Below are positions 55,770 to 64,000 of a stretch of 64,000 nt of DNA, piece by piece. How positions within the stretch are numbered: position 1 is the first letter of the stretch; every line of letters begins with the position of its first letter. The translations under genes and the position numbers were made by a program. The notes beneath the pieces are model-generated. The model made no database searches. It was given only the letters and a program-made list of their open reading frames with translations, and had not been told where the DNA came from. This DNA is from Catenuloplanes niger (lineage in GTDB: Bacteria; Actinomycetota; Actinomycetes; Mycobacteriales; Micromonosporaceae). The stretch lies in the NCBI RefSeq assembly GCF_031458255.1, contig NZ_JAVDYC010000001.1:3171001-3235000 (forward strand), written 5' to 3'.

Positions 55770-56765
55770 TGAGGTGATCTCAACGAGGACTTGCGGCGCG
55801 GTTCTGCTGTAGACACGGGCATATCGGGTCGAAGCGGATGGTGCTGGATATGGGCGTGGAGCCATCGATAGACAGGTTCTTGCGACGGAACAGGTCTACG
55901 AGAGGGCTCCACGTGATCGCTTATCCTGCCATGCTCGACGTGCCCAGGGAACTGGTGCGCTACCTTGCCCGGCTGCTGTCCGCCGAACGGCGGGCGAGGG
56001 GCACCCGTCGCGGGACACGGTCGTTGACCTGCTTCTACCAGGCGCTGCTGGTCATAGTGTGGTTCCGCAAAGCCGAAGACGCCACGGTGCTGGGCGCCGG
56101 GTTCGGGATCTCCCGGGCCACCGTTTACCGGTATCTCGCCGAAGGCATCACCGTGCTGTCCGCCCAGGCACCTGATCTGCATGAGGCGTTACAACGGGCC
56201 GCCGACGAGGGCTGGGCGTTCGTCATTCTGGACGGCAAGCTGTTCGACTGTGACCGCCTCGCGGAGACCGCCACCAGCGTGAAGGGCGAGACGATCGACG
56301 CCTGGTACTCGGGAAAGCACCGGGACTTCGGCGCGAACGTCCAGGCCGTCATGCGCCCTGACGGGCTGATCATCTGGACCTCACCGTCACTGCCCGGGCA
56401 TATGCATGATCTCAGCTGCGCTCAGCAGCTGGGCGTCACCGCCGCGTTGAACTGGGCCGCCGCCGAACTGCAGCTGCCGGCCCTCGCCGACGCCGGCTAC
56501 GAAGGAGCAGGTCACGGCATCAAAACCCCCACCAAACAACCGGCCGGCGGCCGGCAACTCGCGGTGGCGAACCGGACGGTGAACCGGCTGCTACGCGGCC
56601 TGCGCTGGCAAGGCGAACGCGGCTTCGCCATCCTCGTCGGCCGCTGGAAAACGCTACGCCATACCACCGCCAGCCCACGACGAATCGGTGACATCGTCGC
56701 CGCCGCACTTCACCTCACCCACTTCGAATACCGAATCCTGCCCGAAACTCACTGAGATCACCTCA
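55770..56765. mobile_element. IS5-family insertion sequence
   Basis: A 996-bp element with inverted ends TGAGGTGATCTCA (55770-55782 and the complement at 56753-56765). It contains one intact transposase gene on the plus strand and separates a deaminase tip from an orphan immunity gene. No target duplication was identified. Confidence 0.85.
55838..56755 (+). CDS. IS5-family DDE transposase
   Basis: A transposase of up to 305 residues. N-terminal part with LDVPRELVRYLARLLSAERRARG and GISRATVYRYLAEGITVLS; DDE core with FVILDGKLFDCDRLAE, WYSGKHRDFGANVQAVM, ALADAGYEGAG and GLRWQGERGFAILVGRWKTL. The real start may be the GTG at 55913 (V-I-A-Y-P), which is in frame and closer to the conserved part. 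The frame is intact. Confidence 0.88.
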   Translation: MVLDMGVEPSIDRFLRRNRSTRGLHVIAYPAMLDVPRELVRYLARLLSAERRARGTRRGTRSLTCFYQALLVIVWFRKAEDATVLGAGFGISRATVYRYLAEGITVLSAQAPDLHEALQRAADEGWAFVILDGKLFDCDRLAETATSVKGETIDAWYSGKHRDFGANVQAVMRPDGLIIWTSPSLPGHMHDLSCAQQLGVTAALNWAAAELQLPALADAGYEGAGHGIKTPTKQPAGGRQLAVANRTVNRLLRGLRWQGERGFAILVGRWKTLRHTTASPRRIGDIVAAALHLTHFEYRILPETH

Positions 56766-57130
56766 ATATCGGCAAGCGGCCCGATGCGAACAAAGGGAAA
56801 CTCTTCAGCTACCTCAAATGCCCTACGACCATGAAGCCATTGGCAAATCACAGAGATCACGACGTTGAAGTCTGGAGATGCACCACTTGCCCACAAAATT
56901 CTGTAGTTGCGACGATGAATCTCGAAAAAGAATACCCCCTCACCGGCGCCGACATTTAGATAGCAGACTCCTCGATCAGCCTCGACTCGAGCAGTCCAGC
57001 CAGACCCACTGTCGGACTCAACGGAGACCAGAAGGCCGCGTTCGGCAATCGCCTCACTAGCAGCATTCGACAATCCGCCCAGTTCAACTATGTCTGAATA
57101 CAAATTCTTAAGTATTTCATCCACCTGCAC
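56766..57130 (-). pseudogene. Orphan immunity-like gene cut by IS5 element
   Basis: The first 121 codons of a protein: VDEILKNLYSDIVELGGLSNAASEAIAERGLLVSVE, DRGVCYLNVGAGEGVFFFEIHRRNYRILWA and QWLHGRRAFEVAEEFPFVRIGP. The insertion at 56765 removes or displaces the end. The mixed hydrophobic pattern and location among toxin cassettes suggest an immunity gene. No toxin is attached to its 5' side; an IS110 remnant is there instead. Confidence 0.5.
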
Positions 57131-57171
57131 TTCACTTCCCTTTGGAACATCCGCACTCAGTCGGCGGATCA

Positions 57172-58099
57172 GTCCCGACGATGGTGTAGAGCACGGAGTT
57201 GGCTTGCCGGTCGCCGCCTCGGTTGAGGCGGCGTCGTTGTGTTTTGCCGGAGGACATCTCGGTCGGGCTGACGCCGCAGAGGGCGGCGAAGGCCGCTTCG
57301 CTGGCGAGACGTTGCGGGTTGTCGCCGGCGGCGAGCAGCAGCGCGGCGGCGGTGTCGGGGCCGACGCCCTGGCGGTCGAGCAGGCCTGGTGTGTGGACCC
57401 GGACGGTGTCGGTGATGTGCTGGTCGAGGTCGTCGATCTCGGCGGTCAGCGCGATGATCCGGCTGGCGAGCAGCCGGAGGGTGTAGGCCGCGGCGGACAT
57501 CGCATCGGCCGGTGCGGTGGCGGGCAGCTCTGCGCAGCGACGGAACAGCTTCGGGTTGCTCAGGCCGGCCATGGATGCGCGGAGTTGGGGGTCTGCGCCG
57601 ACGAGGACGGCTTAAGTTGGTTGATCGTTTGTGAGCGGGACTTGATCGCGGAGGCTTTGGCCAGCTTGAACAGCCGGATCATCTCGACCGGGCCGTCGCC
57701 GGTCTTCGCGGTAGCGGTGGCGCGGCCGGACAACACGGCGCGGGCAGCGGTCTCGGCGTCGATGGCATCGGTCTTGCCGCGGCGGCGCCGATCGGCCTTG
57801 TCAGGCTGGTTGACCTCGATGATCTGGATGTTCACGGCGTGTAGGTGGCGGGTCAGGGCGGCGCCGTAGGAGTGGGTGCCCTCGATCCCGGCGGACCGGA
57901 CCTGTCCGAGACTCGCGGCCCAGTCCAGCATCTGCTGGTAGCCGTCGGCGGTCGCGGCGGAGGTGCGGCTGCCGAGGAGCATACCCGCCGCGCTGACCAC
58001 GGCGGCGGCGTGGAAGTCCTTGTGCGTGTCGACGCCGAGGACCGCCTCGGTGCGGGCGCCGGTCTGGCTGATGGCAGGTGGGTGGGAGATTCTGGACAT
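57172..58099 (-). pseudogene. IS110-family transposase, frameshifted and truncated
   Basis: The N-terminal DEDD domain reads AVLGVDTHKDFHAAAVV, IEGTHSYGAALTRHL and DAIDAETAARAVLSG. At about 57605-57615 one base is missing (after QTINQLK), and the C-terminal domain continues in another frame as LLDRQGVGPDTAAALLLAAGDNP and FAALCGVSPTEMSSGKTQRRRLNRGGDRQAN. The extreme C-terminus is replaced by unrelated sequence. Confidence 0.85.
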
Positions 58100-58269
58100 G
58101 GTGGTGCGGGCTCCTGATGCCTCGGGGGGACGGACGGCCGTCGCCGGGCCGGCGTGAGGCGGTCAGGACTGTGATGGCGCCCTGTTAGCGGCAAGGCTCC
58201 TATCGGGACACGCCCTGCCGGTCCGGCGGCGGCAGGCACCACCCGGGACCCGAGGGCCGACAGATCAAA

Positions 58270-59265
58270 CTCAAGGCACCGAAGGCCAGTCGTAACGCGG
58301 GTCAGGCCCCAGGGCACCGGGTGGCACCTGATCATCCTCACAGTCGTAGCGGGTGGCGACGCCGCGGTGGCGTTTGAGGCGGTTGATGCCACGTTCGACG
58401 GCGTGGCGCTGCCGGTAGAGGACCGGATCGAAGCCAGGTGGGCGGCCGCCCTCGGATCCTTTGGCCTTGCGGTGGGCGTCCTGATCTTTCTTGGACCGGA
58501 TGCAGGCCTTGATCCCGCGCCGGCGCAGGTGTTCCCGGTTCGCTTCCAGGGTGTAGGCGTTGTCGGCCAGGACCCGGTCCGGGCCGGTCCGTGGCCGCCC
58601 GGCCGTGGGGCGGGCGACGCGGATCTTTTCCAGGACCGGGATGAACTGCGGGCTGTCACCGCGCCGGCCTGCGGTCACGACCGCCGCCATGACTTTCTGG
58701 CCCTGCTCGCAGCCAGATGTGTCTTCGTGGTCAGCCCGCCCCTCGACCTGCCGAATGCATGGTCGTCTGGTTCGGTGTGCACGCCGCCGGGTGGTTCCTT
58801 CTGTGACTGCCCATCTCGGCGGGCACCAGCAGCATGCTGGTGAGCGCGGCTGGTCGTCGAGTCGATGCTGACGTCCCAGTCGATACGGCCGGCCGCGTCG
58901 GCGTCGGTCTGCAACGCGGACAGGATCTTGTCCTAGGTCCCGTCCCGCTGCCACCGGCGGAACAGCCCGTAGATCGTCTGCCACGGCGCATATTCGGCGG
59001 GTACGTCACGCCACGGCGAGCCGACCCGGATCCGCCACCGCATCGTCGATGAGCTGCCGTATCTCCCATTTCAGCGGCCGGCCCCGCGTCGGCGCGGCAG
59101 GCAGCAGCGGCGCCAGCCGCTGCCACTGCACGTCGGTCAGATCGTGCCGGCTCGTCAACGATAAGGTGGCCACGAGGTCTCCGGTATGAAGTTCTGCTTG
59201 GTCGCTGAACCAACTACCGGAGACCTCGCCCTTTATCGACCACCGCCACGCCGCGACTTGACCAC
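58270..59265 (-). pseudogene. IS5-family transposase, heavily frameshifted
   Basis: Pieces of one transposase occur in several minus-strand frames: DLTDVQWQRLAPLLPAAPTRGRP near 59140, [18 protein letters not shown] near 58870, and [25 protein letters not shown] with [25 protein letters not shown] near 58480. At least two shifts separate them, so it is not functional. Confidence 0.8.
59172..59228. repeat. 13-bp perfect inverted repeat at the end of the IS5 remnant
   Basis: CGAGGTCTCCGGT (59172-59184) pairs with ACCGGAGACCTCG (59216-59228), with similar CGATAA-containing flanks on both sides. It probably marks an element end and its imperfect inverted duplicate. Confidence 0.6.
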
Positions 59266-59285
59266 ACCGACTTCTGAAAAACGCC

Positions 59286-59795
59286 CTAGAGGCGGCCAAG
59301 GCTGCCCAGTAACTGCCACCATTGGTCGCCTCTCAACGCGCCCGTAAGCCTCAGATATGAGGGTCCACACACTTCATTTAAAAAGAAGTTTTCAAGGCTG
59401 GTATCTACCTGCTCAAATCGATCGCTCATCCACCACGTCACACCGGCATCCGGGAAGGTCCAAACGCTTCCGTCCGCACGCTTAATGAACCATGGTTCGT
59501 CGCTGATAACTCCAACACAATACCAGTCTTCCCGATTCAGCGGAATTGCGGACCCCTCGGGCGGTTCGGTATAGAATTGCATCCCAGTCACAGTTTGTGA
59601 GTCAAAAAGCACAGCCGGTCCGCAGATGAATCCATCCGCCACTTCAAGGAATTCGATGTAGGTCGGCGGTGCATCGACGACCGTCGATGTCGCCATGGAT
59701 GGCGCCGGCATGGAGTTCATCATCGACCACTCCCGCTCCGATGGCAGAGCTGCACGGATGGCCTCCACGACGGCGACGACTTCCGGTGAGATCAT
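59286..59795 (-). CDS. SUKH family immunity protein of the large Rhs toxin
   Basis: A 169-residue protein whose ATG overlaps the stop of the Rhs gene (ATGA at 59792-59795). The sequence fits the SUKH fold: YIEFLEVADGFICGPAVLF, MQFYTEPPEGSAIPLNREDWYCVGVISDEPWFIKRADGSVWTF, then FEQVDTSLENFFLNEV. It should neutralise the HNH-type tip of the Rhs protein. Its 3' end abuts the IS5 remnant. AT-rich codon use contrasts with the Rhs core. Confidence 0.72.
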   Translation of the reverse strand: MISPEVVAVVEAIRAALPSEREWSMMNSMPAPSMATSTVVDAPPTYIEFLEVADGFICGPAVLFDSQTVTGMQFYTEPPEGSAIPLNREDWYCVGVISDEPWFIKRADGSVWTFPDAGVTWWMSDRFEQVDTSLENFFLNEVCGPSYLRLTGALRGDQWWQLLGSLGRL

Positions 59796-62700
59796 GATGG
59801 CCCTTCAATGATAATTTTGATGGGAGTGTAGTCAGGCAGGCCCCGGATTTGCGGCCAGATCTGCCGCATACCGATCTGCTGGTTGGTGAACCTGTCGAGC
59901 ATACGCAAGTTGCCGGAAGCATCGGGTCCACCAAGCTGAAGTTCCCACACATGATCCGGGTCCATACGGGTAAGAATCCGACTCTTTAAGGCATCGGCGA
60001 ATCCGCGATTGGTTGCCCCGTACTGATCGTAGACACGCCGAATGAGATCAGCTTTGTATTTTCCTGTCACAGACGGGTCACGACTAACAGGATTGGGGGC
60101 CTTGAACAGCTTGCCGGCATCACTAAGGGCTTGCAGCTCAGCAGCTTTGCGGTTGAATTCAGCCTTTGGCATTCCAGGCTGCCAACTGACCGTTACCTCG
60201 ACAGGCTCGCCGCCACAGTTGTTGTTATGTACGAGTACCGGTTCGTTGTCGGCGAGCACATAGTACGTGTGGATGTCGCTGACGGTGAGGTTGTGGACCG
60301 TTGTGGAGGGGGTGGTCCAGCGGTCGACGGCGGTGATCTGAATCCAGGTGCCGGCGCTTGTGTGGAGCCATTGGCCAGGCTGCAGGTCGGTGGCGTCCAG
60401 CCATTGGCCGAGTTCGGGTACCCAGAAGGGGTGGCCGTCGGTTGCGGTGATCACTGCCGTTTCGGTGCCGTGCTCGCCGTCGGTGTCGATGACGACCTTG
60501 ACCAGGTGCTTGATGCCGTGGCCGGTGATCGTCGCAGTTACCGTCTTGGGCTCGGTCTCGCCGGTCTCGGCTTCGGTGGCCTGGACGATGTCGCCGGTCT
60601 TGACGTCCTCGATCGGCTTGGTGGTGCCGTCCGCCATGAGGACCCGGGTGCCCGGAACGAAGCTGTTGCCGGACGTCGGACAGCTCCCGCCCCCGCCGCT
60701 GCTGCCGCCGTCGCTGCGACCGCCGCCGCTGGCGTTGTCGCCCTTGGATGCCGGCGCCGCCGGTTTGTTCCCACCGCCGCCGTTGCCGGCGGCGGAAGAA
60801 CTGGTTGGGTTGGCTTTTGCTTGGGAGCTCTTCTGTGCGGGGTTGCCGGTCTTTTTGGTCATGTCGGCGGCCTTGGCGCTGGTGGTCTTCGCCAGATCAG
60901 CAGCCTTCTTCGCCGCGGCCTGGGCGGCCTTCTTCGCCTTCTCCGCAGCAAGCTTCTTAGCCGCGATGAACGCTGCCTCGGCGGCCTTGGCCGCTGCCAT
61001 GACCCGTTCGGCAATTTTGCGGGCGGTCTGCCACGCGCGGACGGCGGAGATCGTCAGGTCGATGGCCTTGGCGATCTTCGGGATCTTGGCGATCTTGCCC
61101 CACGGGACAGCACCGATGATCAGGCTGCCGCACGCCCACATGTCGCCGCCGAAGCAGTTGATCGCGTCGTTGATGCCCAGGAACTCGGCCAGGATGTTCC
61201 ACGCCGCGCCCAGGATCACCGACACCAGCGACGAGTTCATCGCCGCCTGCGCCTGCGCCACCTGCGCCGTCGACAGACCCGCACCCTTGTACGCGGCGTC
61301 CATCTCCGACGCCGACAACGACACCGACAGACCGGAGGGGTCGGAGAGGGTCATCGGGTTGTTGTGGGCGTAGGAGTAGCCGTTGTTCTGTACCGGGTCC
61401 GCCAGGTCCAGCAGCGGGTCCGCGGACAGGAACCGGCCTGCCACCGGGTCATACAGACGCGCACCCAGCGGCACGTAACCCGAAGCGTCATCCGGAGTCG
61501 CGCCGAGGTAGCCGGCCTTCGTCTCCATCTTCGAACCCAGCGTCGCCACGCCGCGCTGGTTACCGAACGGGTCCTGCTTACGGATCCGGGTCTCCATCCC
61601 GTCCGCCAGCGCGACCTCAGCAGACGGCGTGCCCTGCGGATCGGAAGCAACGGCGACCATGCCGGAACCGGATGCGTTGGTGTAGCGCATCACCCCACCA
61701 CCAGGGGCGGCATAGTTGCGCTGCGCGGAGACCTGCACACCACCGGTCTGCACCGTCAGCGTCGTCTCGCCCAGCATCAGCGTCGCCTGACGGCCCTGAA
61801 CGGTGATCAGGCGCGAGCCGCCGGGGCCGTAGATGTGACGGGTCTGGTTCTGCGGCTCCCACTTCTGCTCACCACCCGTGCCACACGTCGCCAGCACAAC
61901 CGGAGTGCCATTCGCACCCGACGTGTTCTGCACCGCGATACACAGACCGGACGGCTGGTGGATCAGCTGACCCGAAGCATTCCGGGCCACCTGCTGCACG
62001 GCGGTACCGTCGCACCTCTGCACCTGCACCGCGGAACCCGCAGCCGAACCGGCCGGGACGACACACCAGTCCTGGAAGATCGACAGCGTGCCCAGATTCG
62101 GATTCGACTGACCCGGGACCGGGGTGAACGTGAACTTCTGCGCCAGGCTGCCGTTACACGCGGTGGACTGCAGCGGCACACCCGCCGCCGGCACACCCGA
62201 CTTCAGGTCCAGGCACTTACCGGCCTGACCCACGTATTCGGTCTTGCCCGTCCCGCCCTGGCCGGTGATCGACTCGATCTGGCCGTCGTAGGTCCAGGAC
62301 AGCTCCTGCTTGTCGCCGTTCTGGATCGACGTGACCGACTTCGTCTCACCGGTCAGCTCATAAAGCCGCGTCGCCTCCGCCGTCACCTGCGCGCCGGCCG
62401 GCGTCGTGAACTTCTTGCCGACTTTCGTCAACGTCCGCGGCTGCGCACCACCGGCACCGCCGTAGGAGTAGGTCGTGGTCGCGTCCTTGGCGGTGTCGCC
62501 GGTCAGGTCCTTCTCGACCAGCTTCGTACGGTTGCCGAGCAGGTCGTAGGTGTACTCCTGCCAGTAACCGGTCTTGTCGACGCCCGCACCGGCCAGCACC
62601 GTGCCGTCCGTGGTGACCGGGCCGGAGCCGCACGTCATCACGTTCTTCGACGTCCACGCCTTCGTCAGCTGGCCACGCGCGTCATACGTGAAGCACTGCC

Positions 62701-64000
62701 GCTCCTCGATGCCGGTGCTGCGCTCCTGGATGTCGGTGATGTTCCCGGCCGCGTCGTACGCGTAGTCACGCTGCGACACCAGGTTCCCGGACACCAGCAG
62801 CTTGTTGCCGGTCTGCTCCCGGAAGACCTGACTGCGCTTCAGCTCACCGCTGGCCTCGTCATAATCCGCCAAAGCCCAGACACGGTACGGCTGCGAGCCC
62901 AGCGTCGACCGGACCACCTGCCCGTACGGCGAGTAGACGGTTTCTGTCCCGTACCAGTCCTGGCCGGACACCGACAGCGGCAGGCCGTCGTTGGAGTACC
63001 GGACCAGCAGCTTCTCCGACGGCAGGCTGCCGACCGCGGGCAGCACCGACGACTCCGGCAGACCCGTGTCCGTGTAGGTGTACGAGTACGTGTACGAGGT
63101 CTTGAAACCCCACGTGTCCGCCACCGACTGCGGCAACGTCAGCGTCGTCGACGTCGGCTGGTAGTCGTTGGTGTAGCCGCCGACCGTCTGCGTGTACGCC
63201 TCGTTGTTCGTGTACCGCGTCACCGACGCCGGCAGACCGACACCACCCGGCGCGCTGTCATACGTGTAGCCGGCCAGCAGCTGACCGGTGGCCGAGCCGA
63301 GTCGCTGCTCGATCGGCCGGGACAGCTCGTCGTACCCGGTCCACGTCTTCACCCCACGCGCGTTCGTCGTGGTCACCGGACGATCGCGGTGGTCGTACGT
63401 GGTCGTCGACGTGCCCGCGTCCGGGTCCGACGAGGTGATCATGCGGCCGCGCTGGTCGAAGCCCCACGACCACGGCCGCGTCGGGTCCTCCGAGTGGAGT
63501 GCCTTGACCATCTGGCCGCGCGTGTCGAACTCGTACCGCATGCTCGTGAACGTCGTCCGCGCCGCGTCCGTGAACGTGTCGATCCGGGTGGTGCGCCCGT
63601 TCGCGTCGGACCAGATCCGGTAGGAGCTGGAACCGGCCGGGTTGATCACGGTCGAGTGGTCGAGGCCGTACTCGTAGCGGGTGGCCCGCTCCGGCTTCGC
63701 CGAACCGTTCAGGACCGGCAGTTCCTCAAGGACACGACCCATGCCGTCGTACGTGTAGCGCGTCATGTTCGGGATCGCCGTGTCCGCGAGCGGCGTGAAC
63801 AGCGAACCCTCCGGCTTACCGGTGGCGAAGTACGCGTTGTTGGACTGCCACACCTCGCCGGAGCTGTTGTACAGCGTGTCGGTGATCAGCCGGCCGCCGC
63901 CGACCGCCTCCTCCTGCGACTGCCGCTCCCGGCCGAGGCCGTCGTACAGCGTGACCGACACCTGGGTCTTGTTCTCGTGCCCGCGCGTGTACGTCGTGAC
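59792..64000 (-). CDS. Large Rhs/polymorphic toxin, 5' end beyond window
   Basis: At least 1402 codons are open to the window edge, so the N-terminus with any export signal is not visible. From N to C: many YD/Rhs repeats (YDGLGRERQSQ, YTYDGMGRVLEE, YDHRDRPVTTTNARG), a ricin B-type lectin domain (GKCLDLKSGVPAAGVPLQ to GGEQKWEPQ), the Rhs core end (GARLYDPVAGRFLSADP), a hydrophobic segment, an Ala/Lys helix, a Hint domain (SFVPGTRVLMADG to DIHTYYVLAD...VHNN) and a tip of about 130 residues. The tip contains DPDHVWELQLGGPDASGNLRMLD, an HNH/Endo VII-like nuclease motif. The Hint is expected to cut the tip free. A SUKH immunity gene overlaps its stop. Confidence 0.88.
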   Translation of the reverse strand, partial: VTTYTRGHENKTQVSVTLYDGLGRERQSQEEAVGGGRLITDTLYNSSGEVWQSNNAYFATGKPEGSLFTPLADTAIPNMTRYTYDGMGRVLEELPVLNGSAKPERATRYEYGLDHSTVINPAGSSSYRIWSDANGRTTRIDTFTDAARTTFTSMRYEFDTRGQMVKALHSEDPTRPWSWGFDQRGRMITSSDPDAGTSTTTYDHRDRPVTTTNARGVKTWTGYDELSRPIEQRLGSATGQLLAGYTYDSAPGGVGLPASVTRYTNNEAYTQTVGGYTNDYQPTSTTLTLPQSVADTWGFKTSYTYSYTYTDTGLPESSVLPAVGSLPSEKLLVRYSNDGLPLSVSGQDWYGTETVYSPYGQVVRSTLGSQPYRVWALADYDEASGELKRSQVFREQTGNKLLVSGNLVSQRDYAYDAAGNITDIQERSTGIEERQCFTYDARGQLTKAWTSKNVMTCGSGPVTTDGTVLAGAGVDKTGYWQEYTYDLLGNRTKLVEKDLTGDTAKDATTTYSYGGAGGAQPRTLTKVGKKFTTPAGAQVTAEATRLYELTGETKSVTSIQNGDKQELSWTYDGQIESITGQGGTGKTEYVGQAGKCLDLKSGVPAAGVPLQSTACNGSLAQKFTFTPVPGQSNPNLGTLSIFQDWCVVPAGSAAGSAVQVQRCDGTAVQQVARNASGQLIHQPSGLCIAVQNTSGANGTPVVLATCGTGGEQKWEPQNQTRHIYGPGGSRLITVQGRQATLMLGETTLTVQTGGVQVSAQRNYAAPGGGVMRYTNASGSGMVAVASDPQGTPSAEVALADGMETRIRKQDPFGNQRGVATLGSKMETKAGYLGATPDDASGYVPLGARLYDPVAGRFLSADPLLDLADPVQNNGYSYAHNNPMTLSDPSGLSVSLSASEMDAAYKGAGLSTAQVAQAQAAMNSSLVSVILGAAWNILAEFLGINDAINCFGGDMWACGSLIIGAVPWGKIAKIPKIAKAIDLTISAVRAWQTARKIAERVMAAAKAAEAAFIAAKKLAAEKAKKAAQAAAKKAADLAKTTSAKAADMTKKTGNPAQKSSQAKANPTSSSAAGNGGGGNKPAAPASKGDNASGGGRSDGGSSGGGGSCPTSGNSFVPGTRVLMADGTTKPIEDVKTGDIVQATEAETGETEPKTVTATITGHGIKHLVKVVIDTDGEHGTETAVITATDGHPFWVPELGQWLDATDLQPGQWLHTSAGTWIQITAVDRWTTPSTTVHNLTVSDIHTYYVLADNEPVLVHNNNCGGEPVEVTVSWQPGMPKAEFNRKAAELQALSDAGKLFKAPNPVSRDPSVTGKYKADLIRRVYDQYGATNRGFADALKSRILTRMDPDHVWELQLGGPDASGNLRMLDRFTNQQIGMRQIWPQIRGLPDYTPIKIIIEGPS

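Noticed and set aside
60348-61373. 341-codon plus-strand frame with hydrophobic stretches
   Set aside because: It is antisense to the Ala/Lys and Gly-rich part of the Rhs gene; the apparent membrane segments are artefacts of that composition.

Overview
The window is high-GC actinobacterial DNA, most likely from the Micromonosporaceae (Actinoplanes or Catenuloplanes type). Supporting this are the GC-rich codon use, frequent GTG starts, a WhiB regulator, the F420 (FO synthase, CofD, CofE) genes, a DUF3499 gene and many Tat or lipoprotein secretion signals. No tRNA, rRNA or CRISPR array was found. All family calls come from reading motifs by eye; no database search was run.

Region 1 (1-11.5 kb) is for secretion and carbohydrate uptake. 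It holds a copper monooxygenase-like lipoprotein, a TetR regulator, and a chitin or aminosugar locus: a GntR regulator divergent from an ABC sugar importer, two secreted GH16-type hydrolases (one with a chitin-binding CBM5/12 tail) and a cytoplasmic GH20 hexosaminidase. A secreted TAP-type alpha/beta hydrolase follows. A 257-bp imperfect palindrome lies between it and the next convergent operon. Region 2 (11.7-20.8 kb) is a polyamine locus: PotD-PotA-PotB-PotC and an FAD oxidase on the minus strand, and an Lrp regulator, a class III aminotransferase and a second FAD oxidase on the plus strand. Region 3 (20.8-32 kb) has a secreted M6-type metallopeptidase, DUF3499, a zincin-like protein, whiB, and the F420 genes fbiC, fbiA and fbiB, then a divergent MerR/EthD pair.

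Region 4 (32-42.7 kb, plus strand) is a mosaic of insertion-sequence debris and C-terminal toxin cassettes of an Rhs/polymorphic toxin, each followed by an immunity gene. It contains an Rhs core interrupted by a 931-bp IS5-type element and ending in a Hint domain plus DNA/RNA non-specific nuclease; a deaminase with a SUKH-4 immunity gene; a degenerate deaminase with an unknown immunity gene; and a Hint plus SCP1.201/DddA-like deaminase with an unknown immunity gene. AT content rises sharply in these cassettes.

Region 5 (42.7-53.3 kb) returns to ordinary genes: a Uma2 nuclease, a membrane protein, acetoacetyl-CoA synthetase, a GT4 glycosyltransferase, mannose-1-phosphate guanylyltransferase, and an AraC-VOC-UvrA-like operon. 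Region 6 (53.3-64 kb, mostly minus strand) mirrors region 4: an IS3 element between two 198-bp copies of the uvrA-like 3' end, a further deaminase/immunity pair, an orphan immunity gene cut by an IS5-type element, decayed IS110 and IS5 copies, and a large Rhs gene running off the window. That Rhs gene carries a ricin-type lectin domain, a Hint domain and an HNH-type toxin, with a SUKH immunity gene.

The main point of interest is that the complete Rhs core in region 6 and the orphan Rhs core in region 4 are nearly identical over about 1.2 kb and lie in inverted orientation about 28 kb apart. Recombination between them would invert the segment and give the large Rhs gene a different toxin C-terminus.
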